Shown piece after piece: positions 21,701 through 33,500 of a stretch of DNA of 64,000 nucleotides (position 1 is the stretch's first letter; every line of letters begins with the position of its first letter). The position numbers and the translations under genes are program-made. The notes under the pieces were generated by a model. The model was not told the DNA's origin and did no database searches. It was given only the letters and a program-made list of their open reading frames with translations. Origin of the DNA: Penelope pileata (taxonomy: Eukaryota > Chordata > Aves > Galliformes > Cracidae); the NCBI GenBank assembly GCA_013396635.1, contig WBMW01004108.1:1034223-1098222 (forward strand), read 5' to 3'.

Positions 21701-24700
21701 GTAAGTCGTGGTGTTTTTAATTGAAGCACGTGCTAAATGAAACTAAACTTTGTTATATTTGTCCAGTTCTGGGCTCCCCAGTGCAAAAAAGACAGGGAAC
21801 TCCTGGAAAGAGTCTAGCGGAGGGCCACAAAGATGATCAAGGGCCTGGAGCATCTCTTTTATGCGGAGAGGCTCAGTAATCTGGGTCTGTTCAGCCTGGA
21901 GAAAAGAAGGCTGAGAGGGGAACTGGTCAATATTTATAAATATCTGAAGTGCAGGAGGCAAAGGGATGTGGGCAGACTCTTTTCAGTGGTCTGTGGGGAT
22001 GGGACGAGGGGAAATGGATTAAAACTGGAGCATAGGAAGTTCCACACCAATACGTGGAAGAAATTTGTCGTGGTGAGGGTGACGCAGCGCTGGAACAGCT
22101 GCCCAGGGAGGTGGTGGAGTCTCCTTCCCTGGAGATATTCAAGACTCATCTGGACGCCAACCTGAGCAACCTGCACTAGGGAACCTGCTCTGACAGGGGG
22201 GTTGGACTCGATGGTCTCTGGAGCTCCCTTCCAACCCCTACAATTCTGTGATTCTGTGATAAGCCAAAGCAAAGTGATTCTACAGCCTTTTATTCGAAGT
22301 TAATGCATCCGTTTTCTATATTTATTCACACTTTCTGCTTCACTCAGATGCTAATCTTGAATTCCTTAAAGAAGGAAAATAGAAAGTGTCATATAATATA
22401 CAGAATCATGGAATCCTTTCAGTTGGAAGAGACCTTTAAAGGCCATCTTGTCCAGCCCCCCTGCAATGAACTGGGACACCTACAGCTCGATCAGGGTGCT
22501 CAGAGCCCCATCCATAACCATTCCCATTTATATACCTGCTTGACTTTAGCTACAGGAACAACCCAGCACTTACTGGATGGGCCAAGGGAAAGTATTCTCT
22601 ATTTTAAAATCTCAGTGCAAGTCATCAGTTTATAGATTATCAGTGTACTTAATAAGTATTGATTCCCAATTCCTAATGCAGTTTATTAGAAAGAATCTGA
22701 AGGTCACATTAAGGAAATAACTTGTGGTCTGAATCATGTTTGCCTGGAACAGTGGGTTCAGGAGGAAGAGCAGTGAGGTGATTCTTGCTTTATGTATTTG
22801 GGCTGTACTTAGCATGACAGCGCCCAGATGTTAGAGGTTTCTACAGTGGATATAATTAAAGGATTTCAGTTTCAGCATCAGTTGTACTGTTCCCTCATGA
22901 GCTGAAAGAGTTTGTATTGCAGGGGATGCTGTCGTACCTGTTGCCAACTGTGATGTCAAGGAGTACAACTCTAACCCAAAGGAGCAGCTCCCCTTCAAGG
23001 AGTACATCAGTTACTGGAAGGAGTACATTAAAAATGGTTACCACTCATCCCGAGGGTGCCTTTACCTCAAGGACTGGCACCTGAGCAGGTAAGAGAGCAC
23101 TGGGGAAACCCCTGCGTGCCACACACAGCAGAGAGCTGCTGTGGAGCCTTGCACTTGTCTTTGTACTGCTGGAGCATTGAAATGCTGGCAGTGCTGTTTG
23201 CTAGCACCTGCCCACTGCAATGTCAGTCCTGTATTGTGCTGTTCCTGGGGTGCTACGTGCAGTGACAGCCTTAAACAGATCGCTGTTTCCCAGAGGCTGA
23301 CATTCCTGAGCACTTACCTTGTCATCTGTCTTTTGAGCAACCGTAAGCCCTGCAGGAACCATGAGTCTGTCACACTTGTCTTCACTTTTCTTTTGTTTGA
23401 CTGCTACTTCTTAAAAAGAAAGAGAGACATTTATAATTGTGCTTAATTCAGTGAGCATTCTCTCCTTTTTTTCTTTTTTTCTAACTCTAATCCATCCATT
23501 TTCTTTTCTGCTGACTTTCCCAGTTGTTAAAACTCCCTTCAGCCTTTGCAGTTTCCTTTTCTTGCTGCTTGTGAGGTGCTTGCATTGTCCATGCCCAGGA
23601 CTTTTATGCCTTTTCACCAAATCTCTTCCTCCTTAAACATGTCCTACTTCTAACCCAACTCTACTTCTAACCTAACTCTTGCTTTCAGTTCTTCTTTTCA
23701 CTTTTGAATCTGTGAGTGGCTTACGACAGAGGAAATTAGTCAATGTCCAATTTTGCTTTCACAGACATCAGAGCTGTGGCTTGCTACAGGAAGTCTGCCC
23801 ATGTGGCTTTGATGGGAAAAGGGCAGCATACATCGTGGGAAGAGGCCAGATGCTTGTCAAAATCCTACAGCCTGGCTTCCCTCCTAGCCCTTACACCCTC
23901 AGTCTGTCATCCAGTTTGACAACAGATCTTGCAGGCATCTCTTCTAAAGAGAAAGTATTTATTAGGACCTGTCCTTGCCATAATTAGGAGTCTCCTAAAT
24001 ACTTAACCTTCCCAGCTTTCCTGGGAGACAGAAAAGCACTGTTGAGTGCATTTGGAATACAACTTGGAATTGTGAATGATATAAAGGAGATGGAAGCAAA
24101 GCATGAACGGGCTGTAGAGACCTGACTGATCTCTGCTTCTCGATATTGGGAATTGAGGTAGAAGGAGCAGTGCTGCCTTTTTCTGAGCCCCGTGTCCAAC
24201 ATTTCTCTTTTTAAGAGCTTTCCCAGAGCAAGATGTTTATACAACCCCCGTGTATTTCTCATCTGATTGGCTGAATGAATACTGGGATGCTGTAGCTGTG
24301 GATGATTACCGTTTTGTCTACATGGGACCTAAAGGCTCATGGTAAGAAAGCTTTGCTTCTGTCATCTCTACCTACTCTTTTTTTTTTTTTTCTTTTTTTT
24401 TAGGTTTAATTTAATGGGATTATCACCCTGTATTTCAGGATATCGTCATGCTACAGAGGCAGTGCAGCCATGCTGCACAGTGCTGGACCTGAACCCAGCA
24501 GCCTTGTTGCTCAAGCAGCTCATTTGTTTCTGGATGTGAGCTGTCCTCATTCAGCTCAGATGCTTTTGCACTGCAAAAAGCCCTGAATACTTCCCCCAGA
24601 ATCCGTAAAAAAGTGTCAGCTGCCTTATGAGAGGTTTTAGTGAAGAAAAGCTTTGGGGAATCATCAGCTTCTTGTGACTTGCAGAGCCAACAGAAGCCTT

Positions 24701-27340
24701 GGAGGGGCACTGAGGAGTTGGTCAGATATTTTGCAGGTGGCAGATTAAGTTGAGCTTTGGTGATAAAGTTTCACTTGCAGTATTCTTAGCAGTTTGCATC
24801 ACACAATCTCCTGCTATTGAAAAATTTGTGGGATAGTTTCAAAATGAACTGATGGAGAACAGCAGAGGACATAAAAGGCTGCAATACTGTGTAGGTATTG
24901 TGGTCTTTTAAAACAGCCAAGGTTAAATTAAGAAGTTGACAGTTTGGAATCAGGTTTGTATAGTAAAGGTTGACTTCTGTGTGCTTGATTCGTGCAAACA
25001 CGAATTCATTGTACAGATTTTAGGCACTGTCTTTACTTAAACTTCTGTTTTGTCCCACAGGACTCCATTCCACGCTGATGTCTTCCGTTCCTATAGCTGG
25101 TCAGCCAATATATGTGGGAGAAAGAAATGGCTGCTTTACCCCCCAGGACAGGAGGACTACCTGAAAGACAATCATGGCAACTTGCCCTTCGATGTGACCT
25201 CCCCTGGTCTTCAGGACAGGAGTGTTTACCCTCGCTACAACCAAAGCCAACCCCCTGTGGAAATTGTGCAGGAAGCAGGGGAGATAGTTTTCATCCCCAG
25301 TGGATGGCATCATCAAGTTTACAACCTGGTAAGATGACTGATCCCGACCTTTTCGTGACACAGAGGGATAATCAGGCAGTAGGCTTGAATCAGATTAAAC
25401 CTTTATTGCCACAGCATTTGGTGAATGCTAAAAGTTTGAGGGACAAAAAAAGCTTACAGAGATTCACAGAGGAAAAGTGTAGTGGCTACTCAAGATGCTG
25501 GCTAATAGTACCCTTGAAGTCAGAAGCTCTGTGGGTCATTGACTGCCAGATAATGGGAAAGTATAGAAATAGAAGATGCTGTCTGTACCCTATTTTCTTA
25601 TGCTCTTCCTTATTTGATGCTATTAGTCACTGAGTAATAGGATACTGGATGAGAGGGATTTATGCTGAGGCTGTCAGTTTTGGTTTCTAACTGTAGATTT
25701 CGTTTGACCATTGGAAAATGCCACCAAATTTGTCTTTATGATTATAAACTGAAAGTAACAGCCTTGTTCTTCCCCCACCTCTGCCACCTTCCTCCTCTTT
25801 GCCTCCAGAAAAGGAATGCTCAGACAGAAGAGCTAGAGACATTTTCTAATTTAAAGAGTGAAACAAGATTTGATTTTTTTTAGAGATGGCTTTTCAGCAC
25901 AATGATGGTATTGGTGCCAAAGAAGCATTTCCCACATTGATGGATATAATTTCATGTTTTGCAGCAGCGATCTTCCAGCTGTTCTCTGACATTATCCTAT
26001 GCAGAGATTGATTGACAACCATTTAACTTGTTCCCTCAGGAGGATACCATTTCTATTAACCACAACTGGGTGAATGGCTGCAACGTAGCTCTCATGTGGT
26101 GCTTCCTGCAGGATGAATTAGCAGCTGTCCAGCGGGAAATCAATGAGTGGAAGGACCCTATGGATGATTGGCACCTGCAGTGTCAGGTATAAGGACATAT
26201 TGCTGCCTGCCTGACTCCCTGTTAGAGGGTCATGTGTTTCAGGGGTGCTTTGCAATGTCTTATTAGAGCTCTAAGACACACAATCCTTAACCTCCTACTT
26301 GGAATTAATATATGATTCCTAAGCAAGCAGGAGCTGGTGACAATTTCATTTCTCATATTACTTTATGATGATAGAGGCTCATGAGAGTGAATATTTGCTA
26401 TATCAAGGAGATAAGGATGTTGTCTGAAAACTAATGCTCCAGCTGCTCTTCTTTAACTATCAAGGTTAGTTTTAATGTTGGGATCAATCCTTATGTAGTA
26501 TTTACTGTCCCTTTTTTAAAATGTGTTGTTTCATTTAAAGAGCAGAAATCAGAAGACCCTCACACAGAACTGATTTAAATATAATTCATGACAGAACAGT
26601 GCATCTGAAATCAGCAAAATTGAAGTGAAAGTGGCAGCAGGCTTCTGTGCCTGCAAAAATGATGCTTTCAGAAGGCATCCTTAGCAAGCAGCGTTGTATC
26701 ATCTGGTATGTTCCCAAAATCTTAAGTGTGAAACAGATGGAAAGTTTATTTCTAGAGGCTGTTACTGTTGCTAGATTGATACTCTCCAAAAATAGTTTGT
26801 AACAACACAGCTTGAAGAAGTAGCTTGAAAAAACTGTGTTGTTTTTGGGGCTGGTGAAGTTTCAAAATAGGTGTGGAATTCTAGTGCCATAAAGGAACCA
26901 TAAAATCATAAACAATTAAACATGGTTACTTTGTGGATAGTTACTAGATTGATAAAGTAACTCTCTGTACTTCTTAGTGTGAATGAAAGAGAGCTGCTTC
27001 CATTTCAGTGCTGTTTTTTTCCCCCCAGCTGATCATGAAATCTTGCACTGGTATAGACTACAAGGAGTTCTACAACTTCCTCAAAGTTATTGCAGAGAAC
27101 AGAATTTCCATCTTGGAAAATGGCCTCGATGATGAAGCTTCAGCAAAGAACACTCCCAAAGCTGCCATTTCCACCTTGGGGATGCTCCATGCAGTGTTTG
27201 ATTTAAAGAGGACTGTGAAGGTGTTGACATCTTTGAGTGCCAATGAAGATTTCAGGAAGCTGGACCTGACGTCGCTTTCTCCACCCCCGGAGGCATTGCT
27301 CCACCACCTGAAAGCAGCAATAGATACAGCACTCCTCTAA
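21433..27340 (+). CDS. JMJD4: JMJD4, JmjC-domain 2-oxoglutarate oxygenase (eRF1 lysyl hydroxylase)
   Basis: JMJD4 is an Fe(II)/2-oxoglutarate dioxygenase known to hydroxylate a lysine in the NIKS motif of translation termination factor eRF1. Coding exons are 21433-21700, 22923-23088, 24216-24341, 25061-25328, 26040-26186 and 27029-27340. They sum to 1287 bases: 428 residues plus TAA, with all phases consistent; the human protein is of similar size. The JmjC core is clear: the HxD iron ligands H191 and D193 (TPFHADVF), then GRKKWLLYPPGQ, and the distal histidine in IPSGWHHQVYNL (H271 by alignment with the WWH motif of relatives). The start MDR matches mammals and is the first ATG after an in-frame TAA at 21364. 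No signal peptide or membrane segment is visible. It diverges from SNAP47 over the CpG island and converges on ALS2CL. Confidence 0.97.
21758..22260 (+). repeat. CR1 LINE fragment in JMJD4 intron 1
   Basis: It starts with the CR1 body (CCAGTTCTGGGCTCCCCAGT) and ends with CTTCCAACCCCTACAATTC and TGTGATTCTGTGAT. It lies on the same strand as JMJD4. A 110-codon frame runs through it but is a decayed CR1 internal frame, not a gene. Confidence 0.93.
22400..22515 (-). repeat. CR1 3'-end fragment, inverted relative to the preceding copy
   Basis: Reads ACAGAATCATGGAATCC, then CAGTTGGAAGAGACC and AGGCCATCTTGTCCAGCCCC, the reverse complement of a CR1 3' end. It stands tail-to-tail with the CR1 copy ending at 22260, about 140 bases away. 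Confidence 0.88.
22923..23088 (+). CDS. JMJD4: JMJD4 coding exon 2 (residues 90-144)
   Basis: The acceptor TATTGCAG lies before 22923 and the donor GAGCAG|GTAAGA at 23088/23089. Encodes the conserved EYNSNPKEQ and RGCLYLKDWHLS segments. Confidence 0.97.
24216..24341 (+). CDS. JMJD4: JMJD4 coding exon 3 (residues 145-186)
   Basis: The acceptor TTTTTAAG lies before 24216 and the donor TCATG|GTAAGA at 24341/24342. Encodes PVYFSSDWLNEYWDAV and DDYRFVYMGPKGS. Confidence 0.97.
25061..25328 (+). CDS. JMJD4: JMJD4 coding exon 4, JmjC catalytic core (residues 187-276)
   Basis: The acceptor GTCCCACAG lies before 25061 and the donor AACCTG|GTAAGA at 25328/25329. This single exon carries all three candidate iron ligands (H191, D193, H271) and the GRKKW segment. 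Confidence 0.97.
26040..26186 (+). CDS. JMJD4: JMJD4 coding exon 5 (residues 277-325)
   Basis: The acceptor TTCCCTCAG lies before 26040 and the donor TGTCAG|GTATAA at 26186/26187. Encodes EDTISINHNWVNGCN and the conserved DDWHLQCQ. Confidence 0.97.
27029..27340 (+). CDS. JMJD4: JMJD4 terminal coding exon (residues 326-428 and stop)
   Basis: The acceptor TTCCCCCCAG lies before 27029 and the stop TAA is at 27338-27340. Encodes SCTGIDYKEFYNFLKVIAEN and a C-terminal helical tail, the same end point as the mammalian protein. Confidence 0.97.
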   Translation: MIMKSCTGIDYKEFYNFLKVIAENRISILENGLDDEASAKNTPKAAISTLGMLHAVFDLKRTVKVLTSLSANEDFRKLDLTSLSPPPEALLHHLKAAIDTALL

Positions 27341-28230
27341 CTTCCTACTAATTCACTTCTTTCTAAAATGAACCTTTTGCAACATAGATGTTTGTAGAAG
27401 AATGACTCCTCCCTGTTTAAGAGCTGTTGCAATTTAAGTACAAAGAGCTTTCATGTAGAGTGGGGAGAGAGTGTATTCATAAGACTGAGTAGTTTTTAAA
27501 TTGACAGCATTTGAGTATCTAGAATAACTAGGAAAAAAAAATAGCTGAAAGTCTCAGGAAAGCTTGGCTTTCATACTGCTCCAGAGCCTGCAGGACTAAA
27601 TTTAACATGCCAGGAAGTTGGAGTCCTGCTAGCAGCTCTACCATTAATAATTTAACCATGTGATCCACACAAGCTCAAAAGAGGCTCGGATGCACTCTCT
27701 CATTTCTACACTCTTCCAAGGCACAGTATTTTATCAAGCAGAGGCTTGATTAATCAGGGAAGCTAGCAAGTAGCCTCATGTTATCTCCTAAAAAAGCCAT
27801 GCTTTTAACACCCCAAATAGCACCTCTGCATGGTTACAGAGCACAATTTGCAACCTGAATGCTACCCTTGGGCTAAAGAACATTTCCAGTGAAGTATTCC
27901 TCTTGCTTTTTGCTGGTTGACAAGAAAGCCTAGAAGCACAAATGGCTGCACACTGTTACCTTCGTTGCCCTTTTAGGGCTCACTTGAATTATCGATCAAG
28001 AACTTCCTGAATTTTTAACCAAGGTTGACCAGTAAGAGCAACTAATACACTTAGGTTTAAACAGTGCAATAGTAGGAGTGTTCAATAGGCTGAAAAATCT
28101 CCTTGTTTTCTAGATAATCCTGTGTAATTTGTACATGCATGGATTTTGCATGTCCTATTTTGTAGTACAAGTTCAGCGTTTTGAGTAGGAAATGGTACTT
28201 GAGAATAAAATCAATATCCAAAGCATGGAA
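27341..28230 (+). other. JMJD4: JMJD4 3' UTR with polyadenylation signal
   Basis: AATAAA at 28204-28209 is the first canonical signal I find after the stop. The UTR length of about 0.9 kb is inferred from it. Confidence 0.65.
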
Positions 28231-29270
28231 AAATGCAGCACAGAGAAAACAGACTTTTTTTTAAAAACAGCTGTGGCTACATCTTTGTGATTCAGCCTTC
28301 TGGCAGGCAGAGTGTTTCCTGGAGCTGAAAAATTGCCAGTTTTAGGCAACTTTGAAATTTAAAGTTCACAACTATCACTTATTGCTGTTTACATTCTCAA
28401 AGACAGGGAGCTTCTCTCCCTTGTGTGAATAAGGTGAGACTTCACAGAGATCAGTACTTAAAGCTGATCAGGGTACTGGTAGGAAGGCATGGTTTTGGTC
28501 TTGTGTTCCCCAGCCTCACTGCATGCTGTACTGGCACCAACCACTTGAAACACCCCTGGAATTCCCTGCAATTTTATAAAGGTTTTGCTGAGCTGGATGT
28601 TACTTTTCATTTCACGTCAATGCAAGCAAAGCTTTTACACAGAAACCACCATCCAGCATACCCAGGAGCAGTTCAGACACTGCAGCAAACTACATCCACG
28701 TTTGGATCGATGGCTTAAGTTGGCTGTGATGCAAATTCCAGGCAGCAGTTCTCAGGGAAGAGACATCATTTCTGCTGTTAGCTCTTATTCCCTGTGAAAT
28801 AGTGATAAGGAAGAAGATAGGACAACATGGTGGAGTAGCTAAGTGTCTGTTCAGATGAAGGAAGGTCACTCCCAACTACTCACTCTCACTTTCTTTTCCC
28901 TTGAGCTGTCTCTGCACCACAGCATCTTGAGCTTTGGAGGCATATAACAGTTCTCCTTCCTAGGGCCTGCTGAGGCTTAGCAAGATCAGTGTGAGGGCAA
29001 TGGGGAAAAACAGCTGAATTGCAGCAAATGAGCTTAAAGTTTGAGTGATGTTCATCAAACTGATTATTCAGGGAAAAGAAGCACAAGTGTTGGCTTTGTT
29101 GATTCAGTCTCTCTTGCATAAACTGACTTGTCGTTCAAATTCTTCCATCTCTGTGAATAGCCAAGGCAGTGAGTGAGCCATAGATCTTCTAAAGTTAAAA
29201 AAAACAAAAAAGGAAATTCTCAAAAAAATCTGAAGACAGCAACAAGGTTGAAATAAGAAGCATGCAAGCC
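28231..29270. other. Short intergenic region between the convergent 3' ends of JMJD4 and ALS2CL
   Basis: About 1 kb with no recognised exon or repeat. If either gene uses a later poly(A) site, the two 3' UTRs could overlap here. Confidence 0.6.
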
Positions 29271-30520
29271 TGGAATCTCCATTAAAAATGAAACAGCTTT
29301 ATTTAAATACAGTTACTGTAAAACAGACATTAGGATACTCTCATACCAATATATTAACTATTGTAACCAGTGTACTATTTATTAAAGCATAATACTTATG
29401 ACAAACAGGAGGAAACAGTCTGTAGAGTTTTGTTTTCCTGAAGTCACAGACCTGGACAATTTAAAAGTCAAATTGTAAAAAAAAAAAATAATATATATAT
29501 ATATTTGAAATAGGTTAAAATCTAGTCCCAAAGAGCTTTTGCTCTAATATACAATTCACACATTAGTATTTTTGTCTGATAGCAACAGCATACCAAATAT
29601 CCATTTGCCTTTTTTAAAGGCAGAATAAAAACCAGCCCAATTCTAATCTGATTTGTACCCCACTGGTGTCAGCGGGGGTCTGTCAGCACAAGGCTGTGCA
29701 CCGAGGAGAACCAGTGTTTTTGCAGCTCTGTCTGTGCAGAAGGACAGGTGTTTCCATGTGTTTTCTCACCAGGATTTGAGATCTCACCTTATAGGCACGC
29801 ACAGACCCCTGCAGAGTTACAAAGCAGCACCAGCACATTCAAGGTGCAAATGTGATATCCCTGAGATTTAATAGGAGTCTGCAAAGTATAGATGGACATT
29901 TACAAGTGTCTTGGAACAGGGAAGTTAGTCAATAGCAGCTTTACAGTGCAGTGGAGAGGTACAGAGTTTGGCATAGGGAAATGGAAAGATCTTCCTCTTA
30001 GGGACACAGGAAAAGCCACCTCACTCTGGGAACTGGTTGTTAGGAGTGCAGAGATGGTCTCTTTTGTCCATGCCACATTTCTGCCATCCAGAAGTAGTCC
30101 CATCAAAATGGCTCTTCAGCTTCATTTGAGTGCTTCCCACAAAACAATCTCCCTTACGTCAGTTCTCCAGTGCAAAACAAGCACAGCCATGGAGAAAACA
30201 GTTCAATAGGATTTCAAGGGAAAGAGGCAGATTGATATTTTCAGGAAAGTGAAATCCACAGGGCAAAAAGAACCTTGGCCACTTTCCAACACAAGCTGAG
30301 GTCGTGCATTGAAGGCTTTCAGCCCACAGCATCTGCATGTCTGTGCTTTCTCATCACAGCTAGTCTAAAAGAAAGCCCAGCAAGAAACCCTCAGCTGAAA
30401 AATAATCGTCCTTCCCTTTTCAAAGGCAGCTGGAGCAGCAGTGACTTGATTGCTTCTTCATCCAACAGTGTTTGGTCAAGAAAGCGTGGCAGGGAAGGGG
30501 ATCCCTGCTGGTCCTTGGGC
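29271..30520 (-). other. ALS2CL: ALS2CL 3' UTR (inferred)
   Basis: On the minus strand AATAAA motifs occur at 29303-29298 and 29383-29378 (TTTATT on the plus strand). An A-run with (AT)n at about 29478-29503 lies within it. The UTR extent is inferred from these signals. Confidence 0.55.
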
Positions 30521-30592
30521 TCAGGAGGTGTGAGCCATGTGGCAGTTCTCTCTTTGGTGGAGTCTCATCCTCTGTATGTGCTCATAGCACGA
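30521..30592 (-). CDS. ALS2CL: ALS2CL coding exon 25, terminal (residues 929-951 and stop)
   Basis: The acceptor TTGCCCAG lies before 30592 and the stop TGA is 30523-30521. It begins SCYEHIQ as in mammals, then diverges to a short tail ending NCHMAHTS. Confidence 0.93.
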   Translation of the reverse strand, partial: SCYEHIQRMRLHQRENCHMAHTS

Positions 30593-33500
30593 CTGGGCAA
30601 GGAACAGAGCATCACGTTAAGGAAAAGTTTTGGAGCTTTGGAACCAAATTTTTGTCTCCTGCACACAGAGTAAAGCTACAATGCCCCCCAAGGCTAGATA
30701 AAAGATTAACTCTGCACATTATAAATTAATGGTAAAAGTATTCTCTTGACTAGAAGGAAAATAACCTGTGCTAGGCATGTAAACAACCTTCTAAAATTAA
30801 ATGAGAGTAGAGAACATCAGCGTCTCTACCATCCAAGAGCTTCCCTACAGCAGCTTGTAGCTGTCACTGTTAAGAACATTTCCTTACCTCCAGTGCTGTT
30901 AACAGAAAGTCGTACAGCCCTCCTTGGTTGGTGGGGTCCATCAAGTCTCTGATCAGATGGATTTCAGCTCCCAGGTGTTGTATTCTAGAAAAGGAAAAGG
31001 AAAAGCTACAACTAGAATAAATCTCTGAGCACCGGCACTTACAGACGTGTCTGAAATCAGATTATGGAAAGGGGGACAGACAGATCTGGAAGTCCATCGC
31101 TGATTCCTTGTGCATCTTCTGAGACTGAGTCCTTGAAGTATTGTGCATGACAGGGTCTCAAAGATGCTACATCATAAGAAAATTTCAGGTTCTCCATTTT
31201 GTGCACTAATTCTCTCTTATTCTCCTCCTCTGTCACCTACAGTCAAGAAAAGCTGCCTAGCGTACAAACTTGGATCATCCTATGGAACTGTAGCAAAAAA
31301 AAAAAAATGCTTCTGGATTTCAAGAATCAGCCCCAAGTTTAAACATTTCACCCTTTTTTGGGCACCAAGCACATCCAAAAAGTCAGTCAAGGACTTCGAC
31401 TCAAACTTGCCAGAAAAAAAAAAAAAAAGGTGCAGTTTCATTCTACTGGATGTAAGCAGGTTCCTGCAGTTCCAGCAAAAGCAGCACAGACACAGCCTCT
31501 TTGGCAGAAATGGTACATTGACAGACATTCCTACAAAAGGAAAGCCTAATTACTAGATGGTCAGCGTTCAAGACTTTCCTAGTTTCCAAACTGAACCACA
31601 GTGCCCCATGGAGAACGAAAAAGTGAAGAGATTTCTCATGGGGTTTTGAGGGCAGAGAAAGTCAGGGATCAGTTGCTAGTCAGCCTTAGTGTTGTCACTC
31701 AAAGTGGAGCACCACCTAAGCCATTCATCAAGAAGCTCTTGAAAACCCCCTGAAAAAGAACCAAATAGGCCTAGTGTCTGCAGTAAGGGCAGCAAGGTAA
31801 GCAGAGCACGTTTCTTGCACATCTGCACTGCGGTGGAGGTGAGTAAAGCCTGCTTCCTTCTGAAGATCTGTTTTTTCTTCACATCTCTCCCTCAACCCAG
31901 TGTGCAGATAACTCCTGTGAAGGCATCTACAATTGGCTTTCATAGACTTCATATTCCTATTTTTTTTTTTTTTTTTAAATAACCTGAGATGCCAGTCAGT
32001 CTGCATTTCTGATGACAACCCTGAACCACTCTCTTAGATAAGAGATGGACACTCCAAGTCCCTAACCGTGTCACATCATGACCAACACTACTAGACCACC
32101 GCTGGCAGACCGTAGGACACAAGAACCCAAATACAGCTCGGGAGAATGGACAGTAAAACACAATCCCCAGCTTTTCCTTGAAACTATTCCCAGGGAGGTG
32201 GGAAAGTCGCCATCCCTGGAAGTGGCTGAGAAATGTGGAGATGTGGCACTTAGGGACATGGTTTAGTGAGCATGGTGGTGATGGGTTGACAGTTGGACTA
32301 GATGATCTTAGAGATCTTTTCCAACCTTAATGATTCTATGATTCTGTTTGGCTTGGAAATGTGGATTCCCTTTCTCTGATTGAGATAGCAATTCCAGTTG
32401 GGATTGGGAAATGAAAAGCTGCCACTTACTTAGCTCGTGATACGACGTACATCAGCAGCGGCAAGAGGTCATCCATGGGGAGCTTGTAGTCCTTCTCCAG
32501 CACTCGGGACACAGTGCTCTCTATCTCTTCATATGTCTTCTGGAGGATCAGCAGCTTTTCCCGGGGATCCACTGTTGTGCTGTCAGTGTGAAAACAGCTG
32601 TGTCAAAAATGCTTCCACTACACAGGTCAAGAGACAGAGCAGTAGCACTTGAGGAAAAAAAAAAGACACCAAGCAGAGCTTCACACTAGAGATAATTCCA
32701 TTGATCGTCTCAAATGGCTGCACCAAAGAAGAGTCAACAAGGTGGTGCCAGGAGGCATCAACAAGGGCCAGGTGGACCTCGAGTCTTCCCAAGTCCTGAG
32801 CACCCTAATGCCACCGTTCATTTTGCCTGAGTCACAGTTCCTCGAGTAAAACTTGAGCACATGGAATGAATCACTTTGGGCAGCTCTATCAAGAAAACTG
32901 CTCTTGCAAGGGAATAATACAGGGAACACACCTATAAGGTTGCCCATCACATCCTGCAAAGCTATAGGCTGACTGTGCTGCTTTTCCCTCTGAGAAGTCA
33001 CTGTGTCTTAGGGAGGCTCTCGCCAGGGCTAACATACACAAGGACCCTATTTACTCCCATCTGATGTCACTCTCAACACTTCCCTGCCCCATTTTATCTT
33101 CCTTCCCACTTGTGACTGCAGCACCATTTCCTAGGCTGGCCCTCAAGCCAACAAATCAAACAGAACTTCTTAAATTAGACTCTGCTTCGCTCACTTTAAC
33201 ATCCTGGAACACCATACTGGCAGGATATCCCTCACGTAGCTCCATCCACATGTGCAGAGCAAGAGGTTCTATCACAACCTGGCAGTCCTAGCCAGGCCCA
33301 GTTTGCTAGGCACATCGACATGAGTAAACTCCATCAAAGCCAGATATCATGTAGGAATATCTCAGCGAAATTAAATGGAGATATTTTCCAGGGAAGGATT
33401 GTGTTTAAACACTAAATATTGTATTGACGTTTCTGTGGAAAGAAAATTTCTTTAAAAGATCAATTTTTTGTTTTTCAACAGAACGAATGTCAGTTTTTCT

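Noticed and set aside
21301..21729. 142-codon minus-strand frame
   Set aside because: Antisense shadow of JMJD4 coding exon 1, whose plus-strand protein is clearly conserved.
21833..22165. 110-codon plus-strand frame in JMJD4 intron 1
   Set aside because: Lies entirely inside a CR1 copy; it is a decayed internal CR1 frame.
25112..25633. 173-codon plus-strand frame
   Set aside because: Alternative frame across JMJD4 exon 4 and into its intron. The conserved JmjC frame overlaps it and ends at a good donor.
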